In this document: one piece after another, positions 17,014 through 31,287 of the stretch
How the letters are laid out: each line of letters begins with the position of its first letter
Numbering within the stretch: position 1 is the first letter of the stretch
DNA from: Nocardia coubleae NBRC 108252
Lineage (GTDB): Bacteria; Actinomycetota; Actinomycetes; Mycobacteriales; Mycobacteriaceae
DNA: 64,000 bases
Assembly (NCBI RefSeq): GCF_001612805.1
Contig: NZ_BDBD01000004.1
Span: 62,001-126,000 of the forward strand
Direction of reading: 5' to 3'
The notes under the pieces: model-generated
What the model was told of the DNA's origin: nothing
What the model saw: only the letters and a program-made list of their open reading frames with translations
The model's database searches: none
Position numbers and translations under genes: made by a program

Positions 17014-17829
17014 ATGTGCTCTCCCAGTGCCACGCTGACGGTCTGGGCCGGCTCCTGGCTGGCCGGTACCAGCGCGCCCGACGACGTGCTGGAGTCGCTG
17101 CACGCCTGGGCGCCACGCCACACCATCGCCGCAGGCGACCCGGCCACCGGTGGCCGCACCGACCTACCGTGGACCTCCCGCGGCGACCTTCCCGGCACCG
17201 GCGCCATGCCGCTGCTCAAGGTGATCCGTGAGGCGATGGCCCCTGCGGGCGCACACCTGCGCCTGGTCCTGCCCGCACCCGGCGACGTGCGCGGCCTACC
17301 GGTGGGCAGCGCCTTCGCCGCGGACGCGATCGACGCGGAGGAAGGCATCCTGATCGGCGTCCCCGGCCAGGAAGGCACCGGCCTGATCCCGCACTGGGAC
17401 GACGACGACACCCTCCAGTGGACCGTCTACAGCGTGATCGTCCCGCCCCTCGGCGACCCGGACATGACCCTCGGCGCCGCCGAGTACACGATGCGCGAAG
17501 CGGTCCGCGACGCCGCCGACGCGCTCATGCAGCTGCACACCACCTCGATCGGCCCGTCCGACGCCGACCCGCGCGAGCAGATCGAAGCCCAGCTCGCCGC
17601 CTACGCCAAGCACGCGTACCCCGACTCGATCCCGTTGCGCGCCAAGCGCATTCTCGACACGGCCGACCACGTCGCGGCGATTCTCACTGTCGCCGAACAC
17701 GAACCGGCATCGTCACCGACCTCGGCCACCGCCATCGGCGCCCACGAATCACTGCTGCGTCCGCTGTGGAACACGATTCGCCAGGCCCGGCTGGTCGCCA
17801 TCCACGCGGCCGCGCGGCCGACGGCCTGA
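17014..17829 (+). CDS. Conserved actinobacterial protein of unknown function (position of Rv1486c)
   Basis: 271 residues, no signal peptide or membrane helix. TATGCT at 17000-17005 ends eight bases before the ATG at 17014, so a leaderless start there is more likely than the ATG at 17008. The protein contains an acidic stretch (PHWDDDDTLQW near residue 128). No domain is recognised. Its place between the SPFH/NfeD pair and hemH, on the opposite strand, matches the uncharacterised M. tuberculosis gene Rv1486c. Confidence 0.72.
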   Translation: MCSPSATLTVWAGSWLAGTSAPDDVLESLHAWAPRHTIAAGDPATGGRTDLPWTSRGDLPGTGAMPLLKVIREAMAPAGAHLRLVLPAPGDVRGLPVGSAFAADAIDAEEGILIGVPGQEGTGLIPHWDDDDTLQWTVYSVIVPPLGDPDMTLGAAEYTMREAVRDAADALMQLHTTSIGPSDADPREQIEAQLAAYAKHAYPDSIPLRAKRILDTADHVAAILTVAEHEPASSPTSATAIGAHESLLRPLWNTIRQARLVAIHAAARPTA

Positions 17830-17894
17830 CACCGGAAACGGTTGCCCGACAACGGATCCGACGAGCGGTCAGCGATAAACGGGGAACCGCCGCT

Positions 17895-18287
17895 TCAGAA
17901 TCCGTTCAGCGCGGTCTTCATGTCCGGATAGTCCAGGACGGTGAGGGTGTCGGCGCGGACCTCGGGGCAGCTGCGGTCGGTGACCTCGTCGACCACGTAG
18001 CGGTCGTAGGAGACAGCGGCATTGGCGGTGGTGTCGCGCAGCGCCCACAGGCGCATGGCGCCGTTGAACGCCACCCGGCCGACCTCCGGGCCGAGCGCCT
18101 TCCAGGTGCCCTGCTGGGAGTCGAGGATGCTGCACAGGCTGTCGACGGTCGGTTGGGAAATGGTCGGCTCGGTCGGTTCGGGGCCGGTCTCGTACCCGGA
18201 ATCACCGCCGCAGCCGGCCAGGGCGAACGTTCCGGCGACGGGCAGCAGGAGCAGCGTGGCCGCGTGACGGCGTCTTGTCGAGCGCAT
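17895..18287 (-). CDS. Small lipoprotein of unknown function
   Basis: 130 residues. A basic start (MRSTRRRHAA), a hydrophobic core and lipobox LAGC (Cys near residue 26) mark it as a lipid-anchored exported protein. The mature part has two further cysteines (near residues 51 and 106) that may form a disulfide. No known domain. It follows hemH on the same strand after 71 bases. Confidence 0.72.
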   Translation of the reverse strand: MRSTRRRHAATLLLLPVAGTFALAGCGGDSGYETGPEPTEPTISQPTVDSLCSILDSQQGTWKALGPEVGRVAFNGAMRLWALRDTTANAAVSYDRYVVDEVTDRSCPEVRADTLTVLDYPDMKTALNGF

Positions 18288-18358
18288 CGGATGCCTCCGA
18301 TCTGTCGATCACAACAACCGCCCAGCCTACCCGCGTACGAGGCACGGGCGGTGAATGG

Positions 18359-19423
18359 TTATGCGGTTGTGCTCACCGCACGCGCGGGGCGCGGGGGCAG
18401 TTCGCAGCAGCCGGGAGCGCACAGCGCGCCGTCGACGGTGCAGCCGTAACCGGGGACTTCGCCCAACTCACGCACCTCGCCCGCGCTGAGACGCTCCTGA
18501 ATCAATTCCACGATCATCCGGGAGAATCGGGGATCGGTACCGGGTGTGGCGGCGCGCGCGAAGGCCATGCCGAGTTCACCGGCCCGGGTGGCCGCCTCGT
18601 TGTCGAGATCCCAGATCACCTCGAGATGATCGGAGACGAATCCCACCGGACACACGACCACGGACTCGATTCCCTTGCCGTGCAGCACATCCAGGTGATC
18701 GACGATGTCGGGTTCGAGCCACGGCACCTGCGGCGGGCCGGACCGCGACTGCCACACCACGTCGTACTCGGCGAAACCGGCTGCGGCGGCACACAATCGA
18801 GCGGCTTCGGCCACCTGCCTGCTGTAGAGGCGGCCACCGTCGGCGGGCGGTCCCGCGACATTGTCGGCGGCGACGGGGATGGAGTGCGCGGTGAACACCA
18901 GACGGGCGCCCTCACGATGGTCGGCCGAAAGCTGTTGCACCGCAGCGGTGATCGCGTCGGCGAACGAGGCGATCAGCAGTGGATGATCGAAATACTGGCG
19001 CAGCTTCACCAGCTCGGGGGCGCGCTCACCCACGGCGGCGCGGGCGCGGGCGATATCCTCGTCGTACTGGCGGCAGCCCGAGTACCCACCCCACGCGGAG
19101 GTGGGGAACACCAGGGCCGAGCGCACACCGTCGGCCGTCATCGTGGCGACGGTGTCCTCCACCATCGGATGCCAGTTCCGGTTGCCGAAATACACCGGCA
19201 GGTCGAGTCCGGCGTCGGCCAGATCGGCTTCCAGCGCGGTGATGATCTGCCGGTTGAGGGCGTTGATCGGCGAGACTCCGCCGAAATGCAGGTAGTGCTC
19301 GGCGACCTCGGCCAGCCGTTCCGGCGGCACCCCGCGGCCCCGGGTGACGTTCTCCAGGAACGGGAGCACGTCCTCGGGACCCTCGGGGCCGCCGAACGAC
19401 AGCAGCAGCAGCGCGTCGGCCAT
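18359..19423 (-). CDS. hemH: Ferrochelatase (coproporphyrin type)
   Basis: 354 residues. It inserts iron into the porphyrin; in actinobacteria the substrate is coproporphyrin III. Seen here: N-terminal [19 protein letters not shown], the catalytic His in [10 protein letters not shown] near residue 180, and [19 protein letters not shown] near 255. The C-terminal [15 protein letters not shown] holds cysteines that, with one upstream, ligate the [2Fe-2S] cluster of actinobacterial ferrochelatases. The ATG shares one base with the inhA stop (TGATG), so it is coupled to inhA, as in M. tuberculosis. Confidence 0.95.
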   Translation of the reverse strand: MADALLLLSFGGPEGPEDVLPFLENVTRGRGVPPERLAEVAEHYLHFGGVSPINALNRQIITALEADLADAGLDLPVYFGNRNWHPMVEDTVATMTADGVRSALVFPTSAWGGYSGCRQYDEDIARARAAVGERAPELVKLRQYFDHPLLIASFADAITAAVQQLSADHREGARLVFTAHSIPVAADNVAGPPADGGRLYSRQVAEAARLCAAAAGFAEYDVVWQSRSGPPQVPWLEPDIVDHLDVLHGKGIESVVVCPVGFVSDHLEVIWDLDNEAATRAGELGMAFARAATPGTDPRFSRMIVELIQERLSAGEVRELGEVPGYGCTVDGALCAPGCCELPPRPARAVSTTA

Positions 19424-20259
19424 CAGTTGGCGGTGAAGTTCTCCGGGAACCACATGTTGTGGCTCGCGCCGCCGTCGACGTAGATGATCGAGCCCGTGGT
19501 GGCGGGCAGCCAATCCGAGAGGAGCGCCACGATCGACTTGCCCACGGCGCGCGCGTCGGCGCCGTCCCAGCCGATCGGCGACGCGCCGTCCCAGTACTCG
19601 TCGAGCTGGCGCAGCTGCTTGGCGTCGTCGGTGGCGGTACCGGCGATGGCCTTGGCGGCCAGGGTCTTCACCGGACCGGCGGCGATCAGGTTGGAGCGAA
19701 TCTTCTTGGCGTAGCCCACTTCCCGGGCCACGTACCGGTTCACCGACTCGAGCGCGGCCTTGGACACGCCCATCCAGTTGTAGTACGGCATCGCCACGCG
19801 CGGATCGAAGTCCATGCCGACGATCGAGCCGCCTTCGTTCATCACCGGCAGCACGGCGCGGGCCAGCGAGGCGTAGCTCCAGGCGGAGATCTCGAAGGAC
19901 TTGGCCACATCCGGGCCGGGGCCCTCGAGGAACGGCACCGCGTCGGGACCCATCAGGGTCTTGGGCGCGAACGCGATCGAATGCAGCACACCGTCGACGC
20001 CCTCGGGCGCCAGTTCACGGATGGCATCGGCCAGCGCGCCGAGGTTCTCCTCGTTGGTGACGTCCAGCGGAATGGCCGGGGGCACCTCCTGCGGGAGCCG
20101 CTTGGCGATGCGGTCGATGAGACGCAGCCGCTCGGGGATGCCGGTGATGATCACCTTCGCGCCCTGCTCCTGCGCGACCGCGGCCGCGCTGAACGCGATC
20201 GAGGAATCGGTGATGATGCCGGTGATCAGGATGGTCTTGCCTTCGAGCAGTCCGCCCAT
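19423..20259 (-). CDS. inhA: NADH-dependent enoyl-ACP reductase InhA
   Basis: 278 residues. It reduces trans-2-enoyl-ACP in FAS-II, the chain-extension step for mycolic acids. The NADH site [21 protein letters not shown] retains the Ile16, Ile21-type residues. [12 protein letters not shown] carries the serine equivalent to M. tuberculosis Ser94. [19 protein letters not shown] holds the catalytic Tyr and Lys. Positions linked to isoniazid resistance thus look wild type. It lies 71 bases downstream of fabG and overlaps hemH by one base. Confidence 0.97.
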   Translation of the reverse strand: MGGLLEGKTILITGIITDSSIAFSAAAVAQEQGAKVIITGIPERLRLIDRIAKRLPQEVPPAIPLDVTNEENLGALADAIRELAPEGVDGVLHSIAFAPKTLMGPDAVPFLEGPGPDVAKSFEISAWSYASLARAVLPVMNEGGSIVGMDFDPRVAMPYYNWMGVSKAALESVNRYVAREVGYAKKIRSNLIAAGPVKTLAAKAIAGTATDDAKQLRQLDEYWDGASPIGWDGADARAVGKSIVALLSDWLPATTGSIIYVDGGASHNMWFPENFTAN

Positions 20260-20330
20260 GGGTTTTCGGTTCTCCTGCGATTCGGGGATGCGGCGGGCTG
20301 ATCGCCCGCCACGGGGAGTCGGTCAGCGGG

Positions 20331-21131
<801 letters not shown>

Positions 21132-22136
21132 CTAGGGCAGGCGTTGACGATAGAGCAAGCTGACGAGCACGCCCGCCGCGACGAACAACATGCCGCCGAG
21201 CAGCCACGGCCTGCTGGCATCGCCCCGCGTGGTCTCGTAGCCGATCTGCTCTTCGAGAGTGTCGTAGACGGCGGTGAGTTCGGCGAGTGAGGAGGCGGTG
21301 TAGAAGTCGCCGCCGGACAGCTCGGCGATCTCGCGCAGCGAGTCGTTGTCCACGGGGACCTTCACCCGCTGCGAGCCGCCACCGTCGGAATCGGGGATCT
21401 CGACGGTGCCCCACTCGGTTCCGAAGGAGATGGTCGACACCGGGATGCCCTTGTTCTTGGCGAGGCGGGCGGCGGTGAAACCGTGGCGCGGGTTGTCGAT
21501 GTCCTTGTCGTCGGGCACCGTCTGCTTGCCGTCGGACATGAGCACCACGCGTGCGGGCGGCGGCGTTTCCGCACCACCGAGCACCGCGGCGAGGGTGTCG
21601 ATGGACTGCAGGGCCGTCAGGATGCCCTCACCGGTGGCGGTGCGCTCGGCCAGCTTGATGTTGTCGATCGAGTGCTTGACCGCCTCACGATTGGTCGTGG
21701 GCGACACCATCACCGACGCGGTACCGGCGAACGTGACGAAACCGAGGTTGATACCCGGGGTCAGTCCCTCGACGAAGTCCTTGCCCGCTTCCTGCGCGAC
21801 CTGCAGCCGGTTGGGCGGCACATCGGTGGCCTCCATCGACAGCGACACGTCCATCACCAGCACCACCGTCGCGCGGTTGCGCGGCACCTTCTGCACGGCG
21901 GTCGGCCCGGCGGCGGCGATGGTGAGCAGGATCAGCCCGACCAGGATCAGCGCGATCGGCACGTGCCGCATCGGGCTCGGCCGCGACGGCGCGACCCGCT
22001 CGAGCACGGTCATATTGCCGAACTGCAGCATCCGCTTGTGGCGGGCGCGCTGCACGAGCACGTAACCGAGGACGAGCAGCGCGACGACGAGGAGGAAACC
22101 GAGCCAGGCGGCGGCGGTGAAATGCGAAATACTCAC
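21132..22136 (-). CDS. VWA-domain membrane protein (Rv1481-like)
   Basis: 334 residues: an N-terminal membrane pair (near residues 8-27 and 60-78), a von Willebrand A domain at about 85-290 with an intact MIDAS start DVSLSMEATD, and a C-terminal helix near 310-327. Such BatA/BatB-like proteins work with MoxR ATPases and DUF58 proteins. The ATG overlaps the DUF58 stop by four bases, so the three are one operon. In mycobacteria this set is linked to cell-envelope integrity; the exact client is unknown. Confidence 0.92.
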   Translation of the reverse strand: MSISHFTAAAWLGFLLVVALLVLGYVLVQRARHKRMLQFGNMTVLERVAPSRPSPMRHVPIALILVGLILLTIAAAGPTAVQKVPRNRATVVLVMDVSLSMEATDVPPNRLQVAQEAGKDFVEGLTPGINLGFVTFAGTASVMVSPTTNREAVKHSIDNIKLAERTATGEGILTALQSIDTLAAVLGGAETPPPARVVLMSDGKQTVPDDKDIDNPRHGFTAARLAKNKGIPVSTISFGTEWGTVEIPDSDGGGSQRVKVPVDNDSLREIAELSGGDFYTASSLAELTAVYDTLEEQIGYETTRGDASRPWLLGGMLFVAAGVLVSLLYRQRLP

Positions 22137-23112
22137 TGGCGAGGCACCCGCCCGCTCGGGGCGCCGAGATTATGGCGCCGGGTGGACACGAACCGGACCA
22201 CGTCGGCGATCCAGTCCCGATCGGTCTGCAGGGTCAGCACCGGCGCACCACAACTGCGCAGCGCCTGATGCACCTGTTCGCGCTGCGCGTTGGCCGCGGC
22301 GGCGAAATCGGCGCGCAGCGTAGGGGTGACGCTGAATTCGCGGGTGTGCCCGGTCTCGGGGTCGTGCAGCACGACATCGCCGCCGTCGGGCAGGACGATG
22401 TCGAGCGGGTCGAGCACCTCCACCGCGAGCAGGTCGTGGCGGGCCGAGATGGCGCGCAGCGAACGCTGCCAGTCCACGTCGCCGAGGAAGTCGCTGATCA
22501 CCACGGCGAGACCGCGTTTGCGCTGCGGGCGGCGCAATGATTCGATGCCCGCCTTCAGGTCACCGCGCACACCGTCGCGAGCGTGCGGGGTGGTCGCGAT
22601 GCCACGCAGCATGGTCTGGGCGTGCAGGCGCCCGGCCCGCGCGGGAATCCGCACCAGATCCTGACCGGTCGCGACGACGGCGCCGATGCGGTTGCCGCCG
22701 CCGGAGGTGAGGTGGGTGATGGCCGCGGCCGCAGCGATCGCCAGGTCGCGTTTCTGCACGCGCCCGGTGCCGAAGTCCAGACTCGACGACAGGTCGACCA
22801 CGAGCCAGGTCTCGAGCTCGCGATCGGCGATCATCTGGCGCACGTGCGGATGGGTGGTACGGGCGGTGACCGACCAATCCATCTGGCGCACATCGTCGCC
22901 CGGCTGGTACAGCCGCGCCTCCCCCGGCTCCGAACCCGGGCCGGGGATGAGGCCCTGGTGGTCGCCGTGCAGCACACCGTCGAGGCGGCGGCGCACCGTC
23001 AGCTCGAGCGTTTTCAGCGCGGCCGACAGTTTCGGATCGGTCAGCTCCCCCGCCCGGAACGACGGCGGTACGTGAGACGGCTCGGGCACGCGGGCAACGG
23101 GTTCCGGCGCAC

Positions 23113-23116
<4 letters not shown>
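22133..23116 (-). CDS. DUF58 protein (Rv1480-like)
   Basis: 327 residues, soluble. Core DUF58 motif RLYQPGDDVRQMDWSVTARTTHPHV near residues 70-95, followed by a VWA-like region (WLVVDLSSSLDFGTG near 105) with a MIDAS-like DLSSS. It links MoxR chaperone ATPase to the VWA membrane protein in the same operon, overlapping both neighbours by four bases. Confidence 0.92.
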
Positions 23117-24279
<1,163 letters not shown>

Positions 24280-24709
24280 CCCCGCTTTCGCTTTGGTCCT
24301 GTGCGTGCGGCCCCAACTATTCCATTGAATCGCCCGGTGCGCCGCAACCGGCCATGACTCGGCGGCAATTCGGCCCTCTCGGTGCGACAGCCCGAACGGG
24401 CGTGAGCGCGGAGTGCGGGGACACTACCTGCATCATTGCCGAAATCCGCCGGCTGCGCGACGGGTCCGCCGACATCGCCGAATTCGTCGACCGATGTCGT
24501 AGTTGCCGCACGACAAGTGTGTGCGCGTGCTTCCTCGCTGCGCGGACAGTGGCGGCACGCCTGCTCGAACCGCAGCCGGGCAACGGCGTGGACAGCCTGG
24601 GCGTCCGGACGATTCGCCGACGACTCGCCCGAACCCGGGCAGCTTGTTACCCTCCCTCGCGAAACACATTGCGCCCGAATAATTCTCGGGCCGGGGGGAA
24701 CGATTGGCG
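24280..24709. other. 430-base gap between divergent moxR and the frameshifted gene
   Basis: I see no gene I can support. The moxR promoter should lie at its left end, reading leftwards. A short plus-strand open frame around 24352-24660 has scattered cysteines (RCRSC, CACF) but no start signal and no family I recognise. The last bases hold GGGGGGAA at 24693-24700, the ribosome binding site of the next gene. Confidence 0.4.
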
Positions 24710-25805
24710 ATGTATCCGGGGAATCAGCAGTTCGATCAGGGGCAGTTCGATCGGGGGCAGCCGTATGGTGGCCCGCCGATCCATTACCCGCCGCAGCCGG
24801 TCTTCGATTTCGAGAAGCCACGCCCGCGCGGGAGGGTGATCGGGCTGGTCGTCGGTTCGGTGGTAACGGTGTTCGCCTTGGTCGTCGGCGCGGCGGTGTG
24901 GCTGGCGTGGCCGGAGCCTGCGGGCAGCAGCGCGCCGTTCCACCCCGGCGAACGATTCGTTCGAGTCCGACGCTGCCGAATTGGTCCTCACCGAAGTCGC
25001 GGACTCGCTCGATCAGGTGCGGGCCGCGTTGCGCAACGCCATCGGCCGGCTCGCGGGCGCGGTGAACAGCGACTTCACCTTCCGTCCCGGTCAGGGCGCG
25101 TTGACCTGCAGCACCGCGGGATGCACCGTGCGGCAACCGTTCACCGGCCGGATCACCCGCTCGGACCGGGCCCGGGTCACAGGAACCGCCACCGTCACCC
25201 TCACCGCGACGGTCTCGGTCGAGGGCCGCCATGGCGGCCGCTGTAGTGCGAGTGGCTCGTTTCCCTTCGACACCACCGGATTCGACGGCGAACTGACGTG
25301 CTCGGCACCCGAGGCCGGTGCGGTATTCGCCGCGGTCAATGCCGAGAAGCAGGCCGCCGCGGAGCGTCAGGCCCAGGCCGAACGCCGGAACGTGAGCTAC
25401 GAGACACGCTTCGAGGCCGACACCGAGGCGATTGCCGAGGCCGTCGGTCGGGCGCAGGTGCAGGGTCTGCTCGACGCGATCGAGGAAGGACTGCGCGAGC
25501 CCGACTGCGGCGCCGCGGGGTCGCCGTGTTCGGCGGCCGAGGGTCAACGGCCGGTGCCCGAAGCGGTGCGGCAGGCGGTGGAGCAGCTGCGCAACGGCGG
25601 ACTGCCGCAGCGGCTCGACGCCGACGGCACGCCGATCGTGTACGAAGGCAACCCGGACACGTCCTTCGCGGACCTGCTGGAATGGGAGAACTCGACGATC
25701 CACGGGGTACCGGGAATGGCCACCACCTACCGGCTCCTCCGCAACCCCGACGGCGACATCGGCTGGACCGACACCCACAACGGCCGGATCATGCCGTACC
25801 GGTGA
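24710..25805 (+). pseudogene. Membrane-anchored protein with a frameshift near 24939
   Basis: Two open frames join into one protein of about 365 residues. The first (ATG 24710) has a Gln/Gly/Pro-rich cytoplasmic start and one membrane helix near residues 43-66, then runs out as PFHPGERFVRVRR. The second, in the +1 frame, continues naturally from about 24940 (TPANDSFESDAAELVLTEV) to a stop at 25805. Removing one T of the pair at 24938-24939 would restore a continuous reading (APSTPANDSF). The outer part has four to five cysteines, an Ala/Gln/Arg coiled segment and a C-terminal region near IHGVPGMATTYRLLRNPDGD. No domain recognised. Either a real mutation or a sequencing error. Confidence 0.65.
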
Positions 25806-25814
25806 CCACCGGGG

Positions 25815-27239
25815 TCACTCGGTGACGATGCGCACCGCGTACGGCATGATGCCGCCTTCGCGCACGGGCGAAATCTTCACCACGTCACCGGATTCGGGGG
25901 CTTCGATCATCGTCCCGTCGCCGAGGTAGAGCGCGACGTGCTGGCTGCCGCCGGGGCCCCAGAACAGCATGTCGCCGCGTTCGCGTTCCGCGACGGGGAC
26001 CCGGGTGCCCGCGTTGTACTGGTAGCCGCTGTAGTGCGGCAGCGAGACACCGATGCCCGCGAAGGCGTAGAGCATCAGGCCCGAGCAGTCGAAGCCGACC
26101 TTGTTGTAATCGCCGTGCGAGTCGCCGACGCCGCCGTCGCGGATGCCGAGGGTCGGTCCTTCCTCGTCGCCACCGCCCCAGGCGTAGCTCACGCCGAGTT
26201 GGGACATGGCGCGGTCGATCACGGTCTCGATCGCGGCCGAGCCGGTGACCTGCGGTGTCGTCGATCGGGGTTTGGATTTTCGCGGTGCGGTCGGTGTCGA
26301 TTCCAGGTCGGTGTGCGCGCGCTGGTCCTCGCCGAGGCGGGCGGCGCGGTCGCGGGCGGCCTGGTCGGCGGCGGCGCGGGCGGCGGCCGCGTTGGCGGCG
26401 GCGAGCAGGGCGGAGAGCTGGGCCTTCTGCTGATCGTTCCAGTCGAGGAAGATCTCGCGCTGACTCTGCAGGCCCGCCACCGTCGAGCGGGCGGTGTCGA
26501 GGGCGATCTGGGCGGCGGCGCGGTCGCGCTGGAGGGTGTCGCGGGCGGCGGCCTGGTTGTCGAACTCGGCCTTGGCGACGTCGACGGCGGCCTGGGCGGC
26601 GTGCTTCTTCTGTTCGGCCGCGCTCGCGGTGGCGTCGGCGTCGGCCTTGGCCTGGCGGGCGGCGGCGTTCTGGTTGGCCTGGGCGATCTGGGCGCGGCGC
26701 AGGTCGTCGAGCACCTGGCGCTGATTCTTCGACACCATGCTCAGCACCTGCGCGCGGTCCATCGCCGCGTCCGGCGTGGAGGACGCGAAATAGGTGACCA
26801 CGGAACTGGAGGACGGACGCACATAGGCCTGGGTGGCGAGCTGATCGAAATCGCCTCGCGCGGCAACAACTTTCGCGCCGACATCGGCGAGCTGGGTCTG
26901 GCTGTCGGCCACGGCGGCAGCGGCCGAGTCGGCGGCGTCACGGGCCGTCTGCAGATCGACGAGCGCCTGGTTCACGGCCTCGCGCTTCCCTGCGAGAGCG
27001 TCGTCGAGAGCACGCAATTGTTGATCGGCGGCGGCGACCCGGTTGATGAGGGCGCCGATCTCGCCGACGCGCGCATCCACCTCCGCGCCCGCGCCTGCGA
27101 TCTCGCTGTCGGACGGGTTCGGCGGTGGCGGCGGCACGGCCGCCGTCGGACCCGCGGTCACGACGACAGCGAGCACCGCCAGCAATCCGATCGCTACCCG
27201 TAACCGCCCTGGTTGATCCTGCCCGCTCGCACCGCGCAC
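25815..27239 (-). CDS. ripA: NlpC/P60 peptidoglycan endopeptidase, RipA-like
   Basis: 474 residues, GTG start with GGAGG upstream. A signal peptide (hydrophobic near residues 15-33) is followed by a long Ala-rich coiled coil at about 45-290, a basic linker, and an NlpC/P60 domain at about 345-474. The catalytic Cys is in GFDCSGLMLYAF, His in GSQHVALYLGDG, and the third polar residue in IEAPESGDVV. It cleaves the peptide stem of peptidoglycan during daughter-cell separation. M. tuberculosis has ripA-ripB in tandem here; only one copy is present, with the frameshifted gene in the ripB position. Confidence 0.92.
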   Translation of the reverse strand: MRGASGQDQPGRLRVAIGLLAVLAVVVTAGPTAAVPPPPPNPSDSEIAGAGAEVDARVGEIGALINRVAAADQQLRALDDALAGKREAVNQALVDLQTARDAADSAAAAVADSQTQLADVGAKVVAARGDFDQLATQAYVRPSSSSVVTYFASSTPDAAMDRAQVLSMVSKNQRQVLDDLRRAQIAQANQNAAARQAKADADATASAAEQKKHAAQAAVDVAKAEFDNQAAARDTLQRDRAAAQIALDTARSTVAGLQSQREIFLDWNDQQKAQLSALLAAANAAAARAAADQAARDRAARLGEDQRAHTDLESTPTAPRKSKPRSTTPQVTGSAAIETVIDRAMSQLGVSYAWGGGDEEGPTLGIRDGGVGDSHGDYNKVGFDCSGLMLYAFAGIGVSLPHYSGYQYNAGTRVPVAERERGDMLFWGPGGSQHVALYLGDGTMIEAPESGDVVKISPVREGGIMPYAVRIVTE

Positions 27240-27466
27240 GGCACCTCCGAGTGACTCGACTCGACATACGCCACTGGCGCATCAGCCGACTCAGTGACCC
27301 CAAGGGTCGACCAATGCCCCCTGTACCACTGCTTTCCCGATCGCGATCACCGCTACCGTACGACACATATTTCACAAAAGGAAACAACTGCCACGGCGTG
27401 ACGGGACATCAATTCGGCGATTGCCCGGCATTAGCCTGAGGTGCGCCATGTTTCGGCGCGCAGAAA

Positions 27467-27481
27467 CAGACCGAAGGTCTG
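27467..27481 (-). terminator. Terminator after the Rv1476-like gene
   Basis: On the minus strand CAGACC-TTC-GGTCTG is followed by TTTCTG, a small intrinsic terminator 25 bases past the stop of the upstream gene. A second stem, ACTGG / CCAGT, lies between (27490-27508). Confidence 0.6.
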
Positions 27482-27505
27482 GAAATGTGACTGGAGAGAA
27501 ACCAG

Positions 27506-28057
27506 TTAACGGAGAGAACCCGCATCGTCGCCCGCGACGACGACCGCGTCGCCCTCCGGGCCACGCCGGGCCTTCACGAAGTAGAGCCCCGCGATCACCA
27601 GGACGGTCAGCGCGAGCATCACGCCGGTGATGGCGCCCCACGACACGCCCTCGGGCTGCTCGAGGCGGCCGACGAACGCCGACACGGCCTCCTCGGGGTG
27701 GTTGCCCCGGTACTTGGCCACGTCCTCGGCCCACTCGAGCCGGACGCGGCTGATGTCGTCGCTGTAGGTGCCGATCCAGTCGTCACTGAGCACCGCGACC
27801 GTGCCCTCGGTGTTCTTGCCCAGCTCGGTGGCCAGGTCACGTAGGCTCGAATCGTGGCCGGGATTACCGGGAACGACGACAACACTGAGCGGAATGCCGT
27901 CCGCGCGCGCCTCGGCGACGATCGCGGCCAGTTCCTGCTGATCCTTGCCCTTGGGCGCGGCCACGTGGTTGTCGGCGAGGTCGGCGCGGAGACCGCCCAG
28001 ATCCGTGTTCGGCGGCAGTTCGACGGCCATCGGCGCAAAGGTGTGCAAGACGGTCAT
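27506..28057 (-). CDS. Membrane protein of the Rv1476 family
   Basis: 183 residues from ATG 28057 (MTVLHTFAPM), with GGATGG just upstream. A soluble domain of about 130 residues (LRADLADNHVAAPKG, GIPLSVVVVPGNPGHDSSLRDLATEL) precedes one membrane helix near residues 140-162 (WGAITGVMLALTVLVIAGLYF) and a short tail. By topology the soluble part probably lies outside. It sits between ripA and acn, as Rv1476 does in M. tuberculosis. Function unknown; the neighbouring endopeptidase suggests a cell-envelope role. Confidence 0.8.
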   Translation of the reverse strand: MTVLHTFAPMAVELPPNTDLGGLRADLADNHVAAPKGKDQQELAAIVAEARADGIPLSVVVVPGNPGHDSSLRDLATELGKNTEGTVAVLSDDWIGTYSDDISRVRLEWAEDVAKYRGNHPEEAVSAFVGRLEQPEGVSWGAITGVMLALTVLVIAGLYFVKARRGPEGDAVVVAGDDAGSLR

Positions 28058-28228
28058 TTTCCATCCGGTCTGTCGAGCCCCGGTCGCGATGCGACGGGCA
28101 TCCAACACTGCCAAGGTGAGCGTCACTGCGTCTGTCCCCGACTCGCTCGACAGGCACAGTACGCGACGGCGCGCGGGAACCGGTCGCCACGGCACGCCGT
28201 GTGCTGACGCGGCGCCCCGATTATTTCA

Positions 28229-28244
28229 TAGGACAAGCGTACTG
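28229..28244 (+). promoter_or_regulatory. Probable AcnR operator at the acn promoter
   Basis: TAGGACAAGCGTACTG matches the AcnR motif described for Corynebacterium glutamicum (CAGNACnnnCGTACTG) at every fixed position but the first. A -10-like TAGGCT lies at 28246-28251, so bound repressor would sit on the core promoter of acn. The acnR orthologue is encoded directly downstream of acn. Confidence 0.75.
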
Positions 28245-28344
28245 TTAGGCTCGTACGGCGAGGAAACCGGCATCTCACGGCGCCGGATCCCCCTCCGAAG
28301 ACGCGAGCCGCCGGCACAGCCCCGCCGGCGGCACACCCTCACCA

Positions 28345-31155
<2,811 letters not shown>

Positions 31156-31166
31156 TTGCCCGATCG

Positions 31167-31196
31167 GTGGCGCGGTGTCGAACGACGCCGCGCCAC
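31167..31196 (+). terminator. First of three hairpins after acn
   Basis: Stem GTGGCGCGG / CCGCGCCAC, nine perfect base pairs, extendable inward by four more with a G-U pair. It begins 12 bases after the acn stop. A second stem-loop follows immediately (31197-31220, GCATCC / GGATGC core). Confidence 0.65.
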
Positions 31197-31232
31197 AAGG
31201 GCATCCGCTCGGATGCTCTTCGTGCTGTGAGT

Positions 31233-31260
31233 CCCCCGCCTCGGTGTTCCGGGGCGGGGG
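31233..31260 (+). terminator. GC-rich hairpin before acnR
   Basis: CCCCCGCC pairs with GGCGGGGG around a 12-base loop. It ends 27 bases before the acnR start and 12 bases before its GGAGGA ribosome site. It could terminate acn transcripts or limit read-through into acnR. Confidence 0.5.
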
Positions 31261-31287
31261 TCCGCATATGGCGTCACTGGAGGAATC

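Noticed and set aside
24352-24660. A short cysteine-containing plus-strand frame between moxR and the frameshifted gene
   Set aside because: No start signal and no known zinc-ribbon spacing; it could be a remnant but cannot be supported.
27240-27466. Possible c-di-AMP (ydaO-type) riboswitch upstream of the RipA-like gene
   Set aside because: Such riboswitches often precede cell-wall hydrolase genes in actinobacteria, but I could not find the conserved core or a matching set of stems on the minus strand.
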